Counted from the stretch's first letter, positions 42,852 to 52,780 are shown. The stretch: DNA of 64,000 nucleotides from JAUWMI01 sp964454265 (GCA_964454265.1 CAYVXD010000005.1:1-64000); one strand, 5' to 3'. The notes: generated by a model from the sequence alone, not told the origin. Numbers and translations are program-made.

Positions 42852-45191
42852 ATGCGTAAGACAAGAAAAACTGAGCGATTAAATAAAAATAAAAAGGCGT
42901 GTGTCCGAATTACGATTTCCGGACAGGTGCAGGGAATCGGCTTTCGCCCCTACATCTACCGCCTGGCGACAGGATTAGGGCTTGCCGGGTCGGTGCGCAA
43001 CACACAGACAGGAGTCATTGTTGAAGTTGAAGGAGCCCCAAAATCGGTACGGCAATTCACTGATCGCATACGGTGCGATGCCCCACCTCTAGCGCACATT
43101 GACGAGATGACGGTAGAGTCTTTGCCGCTCCAGTCATTCCACGTATTCACCATTCAACCCAGTTCGCACGATGCCTTGCCTTTGATTCAGGTGACTCCGG
43201 ATTTAGCGCTGTGTCCTGACTGCCGCTCGGAGTTGCTCAATCCCACGGACCGGCGCTATCACTATCCGTTTATCAATTGCACCAATTGCGGCCCGCGCTT
43301 TACTATCGTGAGGGGCGTGCCGTACGATCGCTGCAACACAACCATGGCGCAGTTTACGATGTGTCCTGAGTGCGCGCGGGAATACCATGATCCAGCCAAT
43401 CGGCGCTACCATGCGCAGCCAAATGCCTGCCCGCGATGTGGGCCGCAGGTGTCGCTCTTGACCGCTAAGGGAAAAGCAGTGACAGCCCGCGATATTTTCG
43501 GCCACGTACGCACGCTGCTAAAGCAGGGAAAGGTCGTGGCGATCAAGGGCCTGGGAGGCTATCACCTGGCGTGCAATGCGTTGGACACCCGGGCCGTAAA
43601 AACCCTGCGCCAACGCAAGTATCGCGAAGACAAGCCGTTTGCTGTTATGATGCGCGACCTCGAGGTCATAAGACGCTTCTGTGTGGTCTCAGCCGAGGAA
43701 ACCGCCCTCCTGCAATCCTATCGCAGTCCCATTGTGTTGCTAAAAAAGCGTGTCTCTCCACAGGTTGCTTCGCTTGTGGCTCCCGAAAACCCCTATCTTG
43801 GCGTTCTGCTCCCCTACACCCCGCTTCACGTACTTCTGTTTGACACCGATCTTGTGGCTCTCGTCATGACGAGTGGAAACTACAGTCAGGAGCCAATCGC
43901 CTTTCGAGATGAAGATGCGCGCAACGTACTTGCTCCGATTGCCGATTACTACCTCACACACAATCGTCCCATTCAACGGCGATGCGACGACTCTGTCGTC
44001 CGGCTTCTTGACGGGAAAGAGTCGCTGATTCGCCGCGCACGCGGGTACGCCCCAACCTCCATTCGCCTATTTCGCACTGTAGGCGATATACTTGCCTGCG
44101 GCGCGGAATTAAAAAACACCTTCTGCTTTGGTAAAGGATACTACGCTTATGTAAGCCACCATCTCGGCGATCTGGAAAACTATGAAACCCTTGAAGCTTT
44201 TGAGCAAGGGATCGAGGATTTTAAGCAACTCTTTGCGCTTAAGCCCCGCTACATTGCACATGATCTTCATCCCGACTACCTGTCTACCAAATACGGTCTT
44301 GCACAGACCGCGCTCCAGCCCATCGCCGTGCAGCATCATCATGCTCATATTGCCAGCTGCATGGCCGAACACACCCTGGACGAGCCGGTAATTGGCATTG
44401 CACTGGATGGGCTTGGCCTTGGGAGCGACGGCACACTATGGGGCGGTGAAGTCTTGATTTGTACGTATAGCAATTTTCAGCGTATCGCCCATTTGAGACC
44501 TGTGAGGCTTCCTGGAGGGGCGCAGGCAATCAAGGAGCCGTGGCGAATGGGCGCGGTCTACCTGGAAGATGCAATCGGCCCTGATTTCATCGAGCGCCCT
44601 CTGGCGTTTTGTCAGCGACTGAAGCAACGTAGATGGCAGCGACTCGCACGGATCGCCACACAGCGCGAGTACTCACCGCTCATCTCCAGCCTGGGCCGTC
44701 TGTTCGATGCCGTGAGTGCAATCCTGGGTGTGCGGGAAACGATCAACTATGAAGGGCAGGCAGCCATCGAACTCGAATACCTGGCTATGCGCTCGCGCAC
44801 TACCGCACACTATCTCTTTGCGATTGATGAAAGCAAGGAACCCGCGATTATTGACGTGCGTGAGCTCTTTCGCGCTCTTGCTCGGGATATTGAGCGCGGC
44901 GTCGCGCCGCCTGTGATCGCAAGGAAGTTTCACAATAGCATGGTGCACCTGATTCGCGACTCTGCAGTGCTAGGACGGCACTCGCATGGACTGAAAAAAG
45001 TAGTCCTTAGTGGCGGATGTTTCCAGAACGTTTTGCTTCTGAGCTCTGCGGTCGCGCTTCTTCTCCGTGAAGGATTCACGGTTTTTACCCATCAACAACT
45101 CCCTCCAAATGATGGCTGCATTTCTGTCGGTCAGCTCCTGATTGCCTCAGCCAAGCTTGAAGATGGCAAAGCAGGCACGGATTTAAAATGA
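42852..45191 (+). CDS. hypF: Carbamoyltransferase HypF
   Basis: 779 residues from the ATG at 42852. It transfers a carbamoyl group from carbamoyl phosphate to the C-terminal Cys of HypE. Domain order: N-terminal acylphosphatase (RITISGQVQGIGFRPYIYRLA), two tandem Cys4 zinc fingers (CPDC...CTNC and CPEC...CPRC), YrdC/Sua5-like domain (VVAIKGLGGYHLACNA, KYREDKPFAVMMRD) and C-terminal Kae1-like ATPase domain with HHHAHIASCMAEH. All four domains are complete. Confidence 0.97.
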   Translation: MRKTRKTERLNKNKKACVRITISGQVQGIGFRPYIYRLATGLGLAGSVRNTQTGVIVEVEGAPKSVRQFTDRIRCDAPPLAHIDEMTVESLPLQSFHVFTIQPSSHDALPLIQVTPDLALCPDCRSELLNPTDRRYHYPFINCTNCGPRFTIVRGVPYDRCNTTMAQFTMCPECAREYHDPANRRYHAQPNACPRCGPQVSLLTAKGKAVTARDIFGHVRTLLKQGKVVAIKGLGGYHLACNALDTRAVKTLRQRKYREDKPFAVMMRDLEVIRRFCVVSAEETALLQSYRSPIVLLKKRVSPQVASLVAPENPYLGVLLPYTPLHVLLFDTDLVALVMTSGNYSQEPIAFRDEDARNVLAPIADYYLTHNRPIQRRCDDSVVRLLDGKESLIRRARGYAPTSIRLFRTVGDILACGAELKNTFCFGKGYYAYVSHHLGDLENYETLEAFEQGIEDFKQLFALKPRYIAHDLHPDYLSTKYGLAQTALQPIAVQHHHAHIASCMAEHTLDEPVIGIALDGLGLGSDGTLWGGEVLICTYSNFQRIAHLRPVRLPGGAQAIKEPWRMGAVYLEDAIGPDFIERPLAFCQRLKQRRWQRLARIATQREYSPLISSLGRLFDAVSAILGVRETINYEGQAAIELEYLAMRSRTTAHYLFAIDESKEPAIIDVRELFRALARDIERGVAPPVIARKFHNSMVHLIRDSAVLGRHSHGLKKVVLSGGCFQNVLLLSSAVALLLREGFTVFTHQQLPPNDGCISVGQLLIASAKLEDGKAGTDLK

Positions 45192-45315
45192 GAAAGCGTA
45201 ATCTCAGAACACCGGAAGTCGAAAAAGCGGAAGAAAGTCTTGAGCGGTGGAGAGTTTGCCAGTGTGCGAATGCTTTTAGGCAAATGTGCCAAAGGCCACC
45301 ACGGGAGGTATAAAT

Positions 45316-45342
45316 GTAGGGGCAATTCATGAATTCCCCTAC
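45316..45342. repeat. Dispersed palindromic repeat, copy A
   Basis: A near-perfect 27-base palindrome with arms GTAGGGG and CCCCTAC around a central AATTCATGAATT. A closely related sequence lies at 55958-55985 and a degenerate one at 50683-50710, all intergenic. Confidence 0.75.
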
Positions 45343-45395
45343 TCTTCCTGAGCGACTTCCAACCTAATGGAGACGGAGCAGGAAAGAGATTTTGT

Positions 45396-45423
45396 TTGAC
45401 AGTAAGTCTCCCAGTAGTAAAAT
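45396..45423 (+). promoter_or_regulatory. Sigma-70-like promoter of the FG-GAP gene
   Basis: TTGACA at 45396-45401, 16-bp spacer and TAAAAT at 45418-45423 (five of six). The ATG is at 45584. Confidence 0.6.
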
Positions 45424-45583
45424 TGTTTTCAGGTGATATGCGGTTGAAGAAAAATAGATTCATACACAGAAAGTTGCCGGCTACCTGTTTTTTCATTTGT
45501 CCGGCCAATCACGCAGGAATGGGCAGTGGTGCCGGGTTTTGTTCTTTATGTTTTCTGGCAAAAGTCCCAGAGGAGGCATAATT

Positions 45584-48500
45584 ATGATAAGTTGTACTGT
45601 TTGGCGTGCGGTTCGTTCCAGGAATGGCCAGGTATTGGCCTTCTTATTGATCATTGCGCCGGCTCTACTATTCTGTCCTTCAACTTATGGTCACCAGACC
45701 TCGTCAGTTGACGTTGACACATTGAAGCAGTCAGACTGGTGGCAGCAATCGCAGCAACACATCCGCCAGATGGAATATGAAATAACCTGGCAGGAGCAGT
45801 GCGTCATCCCTGGTGGGAAAGCGGGCTATCACATGACCAACAGAGCACAAAATCTCAGGGCTTATTTCTATCCAGAGGGACCGAAGGTTGTCAGGCGAAC
45901 TGAAACACAGCATTCTTGGGTCTGGGACTACCGGTTAATGAGCTTTGGCCGTCAGGGCAGAATGCAATCTCTGGTTAAACCGACTTTAATGGTGGAAAAG
46001 AATTGCATCGAATATCACCACGGTTCTCTGAGAGCACGCTACGAAAACCGCGAGACAGGGATCAAAGAGAGCTTTGTGATTATTAGAAAACCAGATGGTG
46101 CTGGTCAACTGGTGGTGGCAGCAAGTCTTAGCGGCGATCTACAAGGCAAGGTAAAACCAAACGGATCGTGCGTTGAGTTTCTGCATAATGGCGAGACTGT
46201 AATTAGCTATGGCGACCTTCATGTCGTGGATGCAACAGGCCTTAAGCTGCCTGCCAAGATAGTGCTTTCTGATAACCAATTAGAGATTGTTATTGATGAT
46301 GCTGGTGCAGTCTACCCATTGAGCATAGATCCGACCATCAGTAGCCGTGACAAAACCGCGCTCTCGTTAAGCCTTGCCTGGATGCGAGAGGGTAATCAGG
46401 CATATGCCTCGTTCGGCAGTTCCGTAGCCACTGCAGGAGATGTAAATGGCGATGGGTATATGGACGTCATTGTGGGAGCGCCTGACTATGACAATGGGCA
46501 TGGAGGGCCGGACGGAGCGGTCTTTGTATATCATGGAAGCTCCTCTGGTTTGAACTTATCCCCCAATTGGAGTTATCATGAAGACAACCAGGGGCCTGGC
46601 TTTGGCTATTCGGTGGGAACTGCAGGCGACGTTGATGGCGACGGCTATGCAGACATTATCATCGGAGCGCCCTGGTACGACCACGGCAACATAGATGAGG
46701 GCCGTGCTTACGTTTTCCGGGGCGGGCCGTCCGGGATTCAGGAGCCAGTTCACTGGACGTGGGATGGCGACCAGGATGATGCACTATTCGGGTATTCCGT
46801 ATCCACGGCAGGCGACATCAACGGCGACGGGTGTTCTGACGTCATTGTTGGTGCGCCGTATTTCGACATTCCATGGGGGTATGGCGACGAAGGTCGTGTA
46901 TTTCTCTTTAATGGCGAAGATGGGGATGGGCTTTCCGGCGATCCTGATCCTAACTGGACATTTGACATTGATTCTTCACAAATCTACATGGGCTGGTCGG
47001 TCTCCACTGCCGGTGATGTGAACGGTGACGGATATGCCGATATTGTTGTGGGCGTTCCTGGCTATACCCACGGCCAGACGGATGAAGGAGGAATTTTCGT
47101 TTTCCACGGCGCGTCTTCAGGGCCAGGCTCTGCACCTAACTGCATCCGTGAGTCCAACCAGGCAAATTCCGGATTTGGTAAGTCTGTGGCTACTGCAGGA
47201 GATGTGAATGGCGATGGATATGCGGATGTCATAGTGGGCGCACGCGATTTCGATAATGGCCAGACAGATGAAGGAGCAGCGTTTGTATACCATGGCAGCG
47301 CCTCAGGGCTGCATGCAACGTACGATTGGAATGCCGAGTTAGATCAAGCCAGTGCCCACCACGGTTGGGCTGTCTCCACTGCTGGCGACGTTAATGGCGA
47401 TGGATATGCGGACGTAATCATTGGTGCGCCATATTTCGATAATGGCGAGTCGAATGAAGGAGCAATCTTTTTGTACATTGGTAGCGCCACAGGACTCGGT
47501 TCCGATCCTGACTGGACCGCCGAGGAAAATCAGGCAAATGCTCATTTTGGCTACTCAGTCTCCACAGCCGGAGACGTAAACGGCAATGGGTATTCTGAAA
47601 TCATAGCAGGAGCTCCTGACTACGATAATGGGCAGACCGATGAGGGAGCTGCCTATATGTACAATGGGAGAGCCTCAGGGCCTTGCTCGACCTATTCCTG
47701 GGAGGTCTGGTCCGACCAGGCAAATGCTCGGTTTAGCTTTTCCGTTTCCACTGCCGGTGATGTCAATGGCGATGGATATGCGGATGTAATCGTCGGTGCA
47801 CCATCTTACGATGCTGGAATATTAACAGACGGTGGTAAGGCATTTGTGTATCACGGGAGTGCCTCAGGCCTGAGCCTGACGCCTGACTGGGCCCGCAGTC
47901 CTGCCCTGTCTGGCCTCAGTCGCTTCGGGTGGTCGGTTTCCACAGCAGGGGATGTTAACGGCGATGGGTATTCGGATGTCATAATAGGGTCAGGAGGAGT
48001 TGCCGAAGATGCGGCATACGTATTTCATGGAAGTCCTACGGGCCTCGGCATAAATTATTCCTGGAGGGTTGAAATAACAGAGCAGGACAACACTGGTTTT
48101 GGCCAGGCAGTGAGTACAGCGGGCGACGTGAACGGCGACGGTTATGCAGACGTTATCGTAGGAGCACCATATTTTTATAATGGCGAAATCAGTGAGGGGG
48201 TTGCTTTTGTATACCATGGAGGCCCTGCAGGGCTCAGCACGGATTTTGCATGGAGAGGAGAGTCTAACCAGACGAATGCACGGTTTGGCTTTGCTGTTGG
48301 CAGCGCCGGGGACGTAAACGGCGACGGATATTCGGATGTAATAGTTGGTGCTCCCTATTTCGATAATGGCCAGGACAACGAAGGAAGGGCATTTGCCTAC
48401 CACGGGAGTGCTTCAGGCCTTAGCTCAACGCCCAATTGGACCGCGGAATGCAATCGGGCGGAGGCCTATTTTGGCCAGTCTGTTTCCACTGCTGGGGATG

Positions 48501-50659
48501 TCACCGGCGATGGGTACTCAGACGTCATTGTAGGTGCTCCGTATTATAGCGGTGGAATCACGCATCAAGGAGCAGTCTTTTTATACTCGGGGAGCTCCTC
48601 GGGACTTAACCCGAGCTACTTCTGGCCTAATTATGGGGGTCAAGTAGACGCATATTATGGGATTTCTGTTTCCACTGCTGGTGATGTGGATGGCGATGGG
48701 TACGCGGATTTCATGGTGGGAGCCAGCGGCTATGACAATGGTGAGACTGATGAAGGTATGGTCTTTGTATATTATAGCGGTAGTTGGCAGGCTTGGACTG
48801 CCGAGTCTAATCGTGAAGATGGGGGCTTAGGCTATTCTGTTTCCACAGCCGGAGACGTGAATGGCGACGGATACGCAGATCTTCTCGTCGGGGCTCGCTA
48901 TTTGGTGGATACAACAGGAGATGAAGGCAGGGCTTTTCTCTACTATGGAAATGGTGGGGCCGGGCCCACACTTAATCCCCGCCAGCGGCTCAGTGACGAC
49001 AGCGGCCCCATCGCCCACCTGGGCAAGTCAGACAGTAATGCCGTTCGCCTGGCATTGCTGGGGCGCACTCCATTTGGCCGGGGCCAGGTCAAACTTGAGT
49101 GGGAGGTCAAACCCTTCGGGACATCCTTCGATGGCACAGGCACGCAGCAGAGTGCAACCTGGATGGACACTGGTACTGCAGGCGTGGAATTTAACGAGCT
49201 AGTGAGCAGCTTACTGGAAAATATACTCTACCATTGGCGCGTACGCCAGGTTTATCACCCAATCACCGCGCCATATCAACGATATAGCCGCTGGTTGACC
49301 ATGCCGTGGAATGGCTGGCAGGAGGCGGACTTCCGTACCTCTGCGGCAACCCCAACGCCCACGCCAACCGCAACTCCAACGGCGACGCCTACACCGACAC
49401 CAACGCCCACGCCGACCACGACTCCAACGGCGACGCCTACACCGACCGCGACTCCAACGGCGACGCCTACACCGACCGCGACTCCAACGGCGACACCAAC
49501 GCCAAGCCCAACTCCCTCGCCTACGGCGACGCCTACGCCAACTCCCTCGCCAAGCCCGACACCTGGTCCTACTCCCACGCCCACAGTGACAGCAACTCCA
49601 ACACCCACGGCGAGTCCGACAGCAACCCCAACCCCCTCACCTACGCCCTGGCAGATTGTCTTCGACTTTATACCAGATACGAACGAGTGGACCACTGGTG
49701 GCGCGACGGTTGTTTTTACTGCTCCTGATTTCACCTGGGAGCCAGACTACCTGAAGATGACCTCATCAACGAATACGAATACGTTCGGCTACTGGCAGAG
49801 TTCCCAGGATGCAATCCCTGCGGATGCGGACTATCTCTATCGCGCCCGGTTCAATGTCTCGACTGATGTAACAGATCAATCACTCGTTCCGCAGATACGC
49901 CTTCGTGCAAATTCGTTAAACCTGCAGCAGTATGATGTCCTTTCGATCGAAAGTGCGGGTGCCGGCGGTGCGTCTCCCGACGTGGCGGGCACGGACTACG
50001 ACCTCTACTTTGTGCCGCCTGCAAATGATACGGCCGCTATGCTTGCGTTCGATCTGCTGAATTTCAATCCCGACGATGCGGCGCAGGCAGAACTCGCCCT
50101 GGATAGCGTTACCGTTGATCGCTTTGCTCTGGATTCGCTCTCAGCTCCGACAGTCGTTCAGGATTACACCTTTGAGCTAAGCCAGGACGGGTGGACAACG
50201 GGTGGCGCACCCATCGCTTTTAGTCCGCCGGAGTATATTCATTCTGGCGGTGCACTTGAGCTGCGCTCAATAACCAACACGAATACGTTCGGCTTCTGGG
50301 GGAACCATCCGGCGGATATAACGATTCAGGCGGATCGCTTGTATCGAGGGACATTTGAAGTGAGAACAGATCTGACTAATCCTGCGCTGGTTCCAGAGAT
50401 GCGGCTGCGGTTTAACACCGGGAATCTGCAAGCATCGCACACGTTTGGCATCTCAAGCGCAGGAGATGGGGCGAATTCGCCTGGCCTGACCAACACGAGC
50501 TACGATCGTGTCTACTTCCTGCCGCCGGCAAACTGCGCAGGCGCAGATCTCATCGTCTCATTTGACATGCTGAACTTCAATCCGGCAGACGTGCCAGCAG
50601 GAAGCCTGATCCTCGACCGCGCACTAATCGAAACGCTTCCACCTCCAGCAGCACCCTAG
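45584..50659 (+). CDS. Large secreted FG-GAP repeat (integrin-alpha-like) protein with Pro/Thr linker
   Basis: 1691 residues from the ATG at 45584, with AGAGGAGG seven bases upstream; a longer frame from 45497 has no start signal. Residues 1-35 contain a signal peptide. About 35-275 is a beta-rich domain. About 279-1125 holds 14 FG-GAP repeats of roughly 60 residues, each of the form FG-x-SVSTAGDVNGDGYADVIVGAP...EG-x-AFVYHGS. DVNGDGYAD is a calcium-binding loop; fourteen blades equal two seven-bladed beta-propellers. Then comes an Fn3-like module (about 1130-1250), a Pro/Thr-rich stalk (about 1254-1356, coded by GC-rich tandem repeats) and two homologous C-terminal beta modules (about 1360-1520 and 1525-1685; both start with a W-TTGGA motif). 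Probably a surface or matrix adhesin; ligand unknown. Confidence 0.9.
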   Translation: MISCTVWRAVRSRNGQVLAFLLIIAPALLFCPSTYGHQTSSVDVDTLKQSDWWQQSQQHIRQMEYEITWQEQCVIPGGKAGYHMTNRAQNLRAYFYPEGPKVVRRTETQHSWVWDYRLMSFGRQGRMQSLVKPTLMVEKNCIEYHHGSLRARYENRETGIKESFVIIRKPDGAGQLVVAASLSGDLQGKVKPNGSCVEFLHNGETVISYGDLHVVDATGLKLPAKIVLSDNQLEIVIDDAGAVYPLSIDPTISSRDKTALSLSLAWMREGNQAYASFGSSVATAGDVNGDGYMDVIVGAPDYDNGHGGPDGAVFVYHGSSSGLNLSPNWSYHEDNQGPGFGYSVGTAGDVDGDGYADIIIGAPWYDHGNIDEGRAYVFRGGPSGIQEPVHWTWDGDQDDALFGYSVSTAGDINGDGCSDVIVGAPYFDIPWGYGDEGRVFLFNGEDGDGLSGDPDPNWTFDIDSSQIYMGWSVSTAGDVNGDGYADIVVGVPGYTHGQTDEGGIFVFHGASSGPGSAPNCIRESNQANSGFGKSVATAGDVNGDGYADVIVGARDFDNGQTDEGAAFVYHGSASGLHATYDWNAELDQASAHHGWAVSTAGDVNGDGYADVIIGAPYFDNGESNEGAIFLYIGSATGLGSDPDWTAEENQANAHFGYSVSTAGDVNGNGYSEIIAGAPDYDNGQTDEGAAYMYNGRASGPCSTYSWEVWSDQANARFSFSVSTAGDVNGDGYADVIVGAPSYDAGILTDGGKAFVYHGSASGLSLTPDWARSPALSGLSRFGWSVSTAGDVNGDGYSDVIIGSGGVAEDAAYVFHGSPTGLGINYSWRVEITEQDNTGFGQAVSTAGDVNGDGYADVIVGAPYFYNGEISEGVAFVYHGGPAGLSTDFAWRGESNQTNARFGFAVGSAGDVNGDGYSDVIVGAPYFDNGQDNEGRAFAYHGSASGLSSTPNWTAECNRAEAYFGQSVSTAGDVTGDGYSDVIVGAPYYSGGITHQGAVFLYSGSSSGLNPSYFWPNYGGQVDAYYGISVSTAGDVDGDGYADFMVGASGYDNGETDEGMVFVYYSGSWQAWTAESNREDGGLGYSVSTAGDVNGDGYADLLVGARYLVDTTGDEGRAFLYYGNGGAGPTLNPRQRLSDDSGPIAHLGKSDSNAVRLALLGRTPFGRGQVKLEWEVKPFGTSFDGTGTQQSATWMDTGTAGVEFNELVSSLLENILYHWRVRQVYHPITAPYQRYSRWLTMPWNGWQEADFRTSAATPTPTPTATPTATPTPTPTPTPTTTPTATPTPTATPTATPTPTATPTATPTPSPTPSPTATPTPTPSPSPTPGPTPTPTVTATPTPTASPTATPTPSPTPWQIVFDFIPDTNEWTTGGATVVFTAPDFTWEPDYLKMTSSTNTNTFGYWQSSQDAIPADADYLYRARFNVSTDVTDQSLVPQIRLRANSLNLQQYDVLSIESAGAGGASPDVAGTDYDLYFVPPANDTAAMLAFDLLNFNPDDAAQAELALDSVTVDRFALDSLSAPTVVQDYTFELSQDGWTTGGAPIAFSPPEYIHSGGALELRSITNTNTFGFWGNHPADITIQADRLYRGTFEVRTDLTNPALVPEMRLRFNTGNLQASHTFGISSAGDGANSPGLTNTSYDRVYFLPPANCAGADLIVSFDMLNFNPADVPAGSLILDRALIETLPPPAAP
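49371..49494 (+). repeat. 30-bp tandem repeats coding the Pro/Thr-rich linker
   Basis: A 30-base unit beginning CGACTCCAACGGCGAC recurs at 49419, 49449 and 49479, with diverged versions before it. It codes TPTATPT-type residues. Such a repeat can expand or contract by slippage and can also be mis-assembled. Confidence 0.8.
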
Positions 50660-50682
50660 CCGTAGCATCGGCCAGCATAATG

Positions 50683-50710
50683 GTAGGAACGAATTATAAT
50701 CTGTCCCTAC
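50683..50710. repeat. Dispersed palindromic repeat, degenerate copy C
   Basis: Ends in GTAGG and CCCTAC like copies A and B, but the centre differs. Probably a decayed relative. Confidence 0.45.
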
Positions 50711-50720
50711 TTGGACATAA

Positions 50721-50757
50721 AAATTGCAGGTATCCCTTCCCGAGATACCTGCAATTT
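50721..50757 (+). terminator. Strong hairpin after the FG-GAP gene
   Basis: Perfect 14-bp stem (AAATTGCAGGTATC and its complement) with a 9-base loop. Only a short T run follows (TTT within the stem end), so it may be a terminator or an RNA-stability structure. It lies 62 bp past the stop codon at 50659. Confidence 0.55.
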
Positions 50758-51030
50758 GTAAATTCTGTCTGAAACTAAAATCAGTACAATTCCCAGAGAG
50801 TGTATTCCGATGTCCACCCAGGCGAAGGTCAAGCAGAGATCATCATACTGATTTGGAGTTGACTTTTCGAAATTTTATTTTCATCGTCTGGATACATACC
50901 GCTTTGAGCTATCTCGCGAAGGCGTTTTTGCACTGGGCCCATTCTCACTTGGACCAATCCATGTCATACGAGAAGCCTGAAGCGAAGAAATAGATTTTAT
51001 CACACCGATCTGTTCAAGGAGGGAGAAACT

Positions 51031-52545
51031 ATGAAATCTGGGCTCTGTAATTTAGTGATTATTGTAATGTGTGCTATTCTACTCGGTTGTGCAACAATCG
51101 GACCAATTCAATTTGTAGGGAAAAGTTCAGAGCAAGAGCTGCGCGAAACGCTCGATTATCTCTTTCACACGCCGGAGTTTGAAAATGCGTATTGGGGCGT
51201 GAAGATCCAATCAGTTGACCGTGGGGATGTGCTCTATTCGCTGCGTGAAGGAAAAGGGTTTATGCCAGCCTCCAACATGAAGCTCTATACTACTGCAGCG
51301 TCGCTGGCGCTGCTCGGTCCGGATTTCAAGTATGAGACCCCAATTTTCTACCAGGGCACGATTGATGCGGATGGCGTCTTGAATGGCGACGTGATTATTG
51401 TTGGCAGCGGAGACCCCTCGATCTCAGGCCGATACCGTAAGGAGATAACTACGGAGCAGATACTGGATGAATGGGTCCAAGCGTTTCGCAATCTGGGGAT
51501 CACGAAGATTACCGGTGATATTGTTGGCGACGACGATTGTTTCGACGATTCGCCAGTCGCGGGCAGCTGGGAAAACGATGATCTTGCCTATTGGTATGCC
51601 ACTGGCTCGAGCGGTCTTGCCATCAGCGATAATTGCTATAGCTATACCATAACCCCGGGAGAGGCGGTTTTTGCTCCGGCAACATGCACCATTGATCCCG
51701 ACACAAGCTATTTGACCATTATTAACGACGTTCTGACCACTGCTTCCACCGCTCGCAGGCGGGTTGATCTGCATCGTGAAATGACCAGCAATGATGTCAG
51801 ATTTTTTGGCTCCATCCCATTGGAAGGCCGCCCTTATTCGCACTTTGCCTCTGTGTATAACGGCACGCTCTATACTACTACGCTATTCATGGAAGCGCTT
51901 GAGCACGGGGAAATTGAGGTTCTCGGTCGCGCAACGGATATTGACGACTATCCCGATAAGGCCGAGCGATTTTCTCCAGCCAACTTTACGCTGGTGCATA
52001 CCCATGTTTCCCCTCCCCTCTCTGAGCTCATTGCGATGATTAATAAGCCAAGTCAGAATTTCTATGCCGACCATCTGCTGAGAACCCTCGGGTATTGGTT
52101 CAAGGATGAAGGAAGTTTCCGCAAAGGGGCTGAAGTGGTGGTGGAATTCCTGCGCACAATCGGCGCCGAAGACCTTGACGGATTCGAAATGGTGGACGGA
52201 TCAGGGCTCTCGCGCAGGGATCTGGTTCAACCGCGTCATACTATTGCCCTGCTTGATTACATGATTCGCCAGCCATACGGAGAGGTCTTTTACGAATCGC
52301 TCCCGATCGCTGGCGTGGATGGGACAATTAGACGACGCATGACAGGTACTTTGGCAGAGGCAAATGTTCACGCGAAGACTGGATTTATTTCGCGGGCGCG
52401 CAGCCTCTCTGGATACGTGACTACGATGGACAATGAACTTTTGATTTTCTGCATGATGGCAAGTAACTATACAGTACCAACCCGCATGGCGAACCAGCAG
52501 CAAGATAGGACATGCGAGCTGCTAGCGAGTTTTCGTCGCCGCTAA
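51031..52545 (+). CDS. dacB: D-alanyl-D-alanine carboxypeptidase/endopeptidase, PBP4 (DacB) family lipoprotein
   Basis: 504 residues; GGAGGG precedes the ATG. N-terminal lipobox ILLG-Cys20. Ser81-Asn-Met-Lys84 is the catalytic SxxK; the SxN motif is SQN in NKPSQNFYADHLLRTLG, and KTG lies in HAKTGFISRARSLSG. PBP4-type enzymes trim D-Ala from stem peptides and cut cross-links in the periplasm. It is about the normal length (470-500). The preceding 371 bp hold only palindromes, so it is probably a single-gene unit. Confidence 0.92.
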   Translation: MKSGLCNLVIIVMCAILLGCATIGPIQFVGKSSEQELRETLDYLFHTPEFENAYWGVKIQSVDRGDVLYSLREGKGFMPASNMKLYTTAASLALLGPDFKYETPIFYQGTIDADGVLNGDVIIVGSGDPSISGRYRKEITTEQILDEWVQAFRNLGITKITGDIVGDDDCFDDSPVAGSWENDDLAYWYATGSSGLAISDNCYSYTITPGEAVFAPATCTIDPDTSYLTIINDVLTTASTARRRVDLHREMTSNDVRFFGSIPLEGRPYSHFASVYNGTLYTTTLFMEALEHGEIEVLGRATDIDDYPDKAERFSPANFTLVHTHVSPPLSELIAMINKPSQNFYADHLLRTLGYWFKDEGSFRKGAEVVVEFLRTIGAEDLDGFEMVDGSGLSRRDLVQPRHTIALLDYMIRQPYGEVFYESLPIAGVDGTIRRRMTGTLAEANVHAKTGFISRARSLSGYVTTMDNELLIFCMMASNYTVPTRMANQQQDRTCELLASFRRR

Positions 52546-52679
52546 CTTGCCCGAGCTCACACACCGCAACAGCCATCACCTATTTATTTGATACTTTGCC
52601 AGAATGAAAGTACACAGTGATCGCAAAATCACGGGCAAGTTGAAAATGCGCCTGTGGCGTGATGCCCGTGCCACCAGAA

Positions 52680-52734
52680 TCTATCACAGTGGCACAGGCA
52701 TCTTGCCTGTGAGGTAGGAGAAGATATAAATGGT
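52680..52734. repeat. 55-bp palindrome-bearing repeat, copy 1
   Basis: Contains CACAGGCA-TCT-TGCCTGTG (52693-52711), an 8-bp stem hairpin. The same 55 bases recur at 52781-52835, directly before the N-gap. Confidence 0.75.
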
Positions 52735-52780
52735 GAGTTTAGTCACAGTATGTCAGCAAGCCCAAATTCTTTTACCTTAT

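Larger units (their letters stand above)
45192..45583. other. Intergenic region with palindrome and promoter
   Basis: 392 bp between hypF and the FG-GAP protein gene. It holds the dispersed palindrome at 45316-45342 and a good promoter at 45396-45423, leaving an untranslated leader of about 155 bases. Confidence 0.6.
50660..51030. other. Intergenic region with palindromes
   Basis: 371 bp between the FG-GAP and PBP4 genes. It contains the degenerate palindrome (50683-50710) and a strong hairpin (50721-50757). No ORF is supported; a possible 89-codon ORF (50724-50993) runs through the hairpin and looks spurious. Confidence 0.6.

Noticed and set aside
45424..45583. Possible riboswitch (GEMM-like) in the leader of the FG-GAP gene
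   Set aside because: Some GC-rich stems are visible, but the conserved GEMM core bases are not in the right order.
49276..49734. 152-codon minus-strand ORF rich in Gly/Val opposite the Pro/Thr linker
   Set aside because: It is the antisense of a GC-rich tandem repeat; composition explains its length and there is no start signal.
50724..50993. 89-codon plus-strand ORF between the FG-GAP and PBP4 genes
   Set aside because: It begins inside a strong hairpin, lacks a ribosome binding site and shows no motif.
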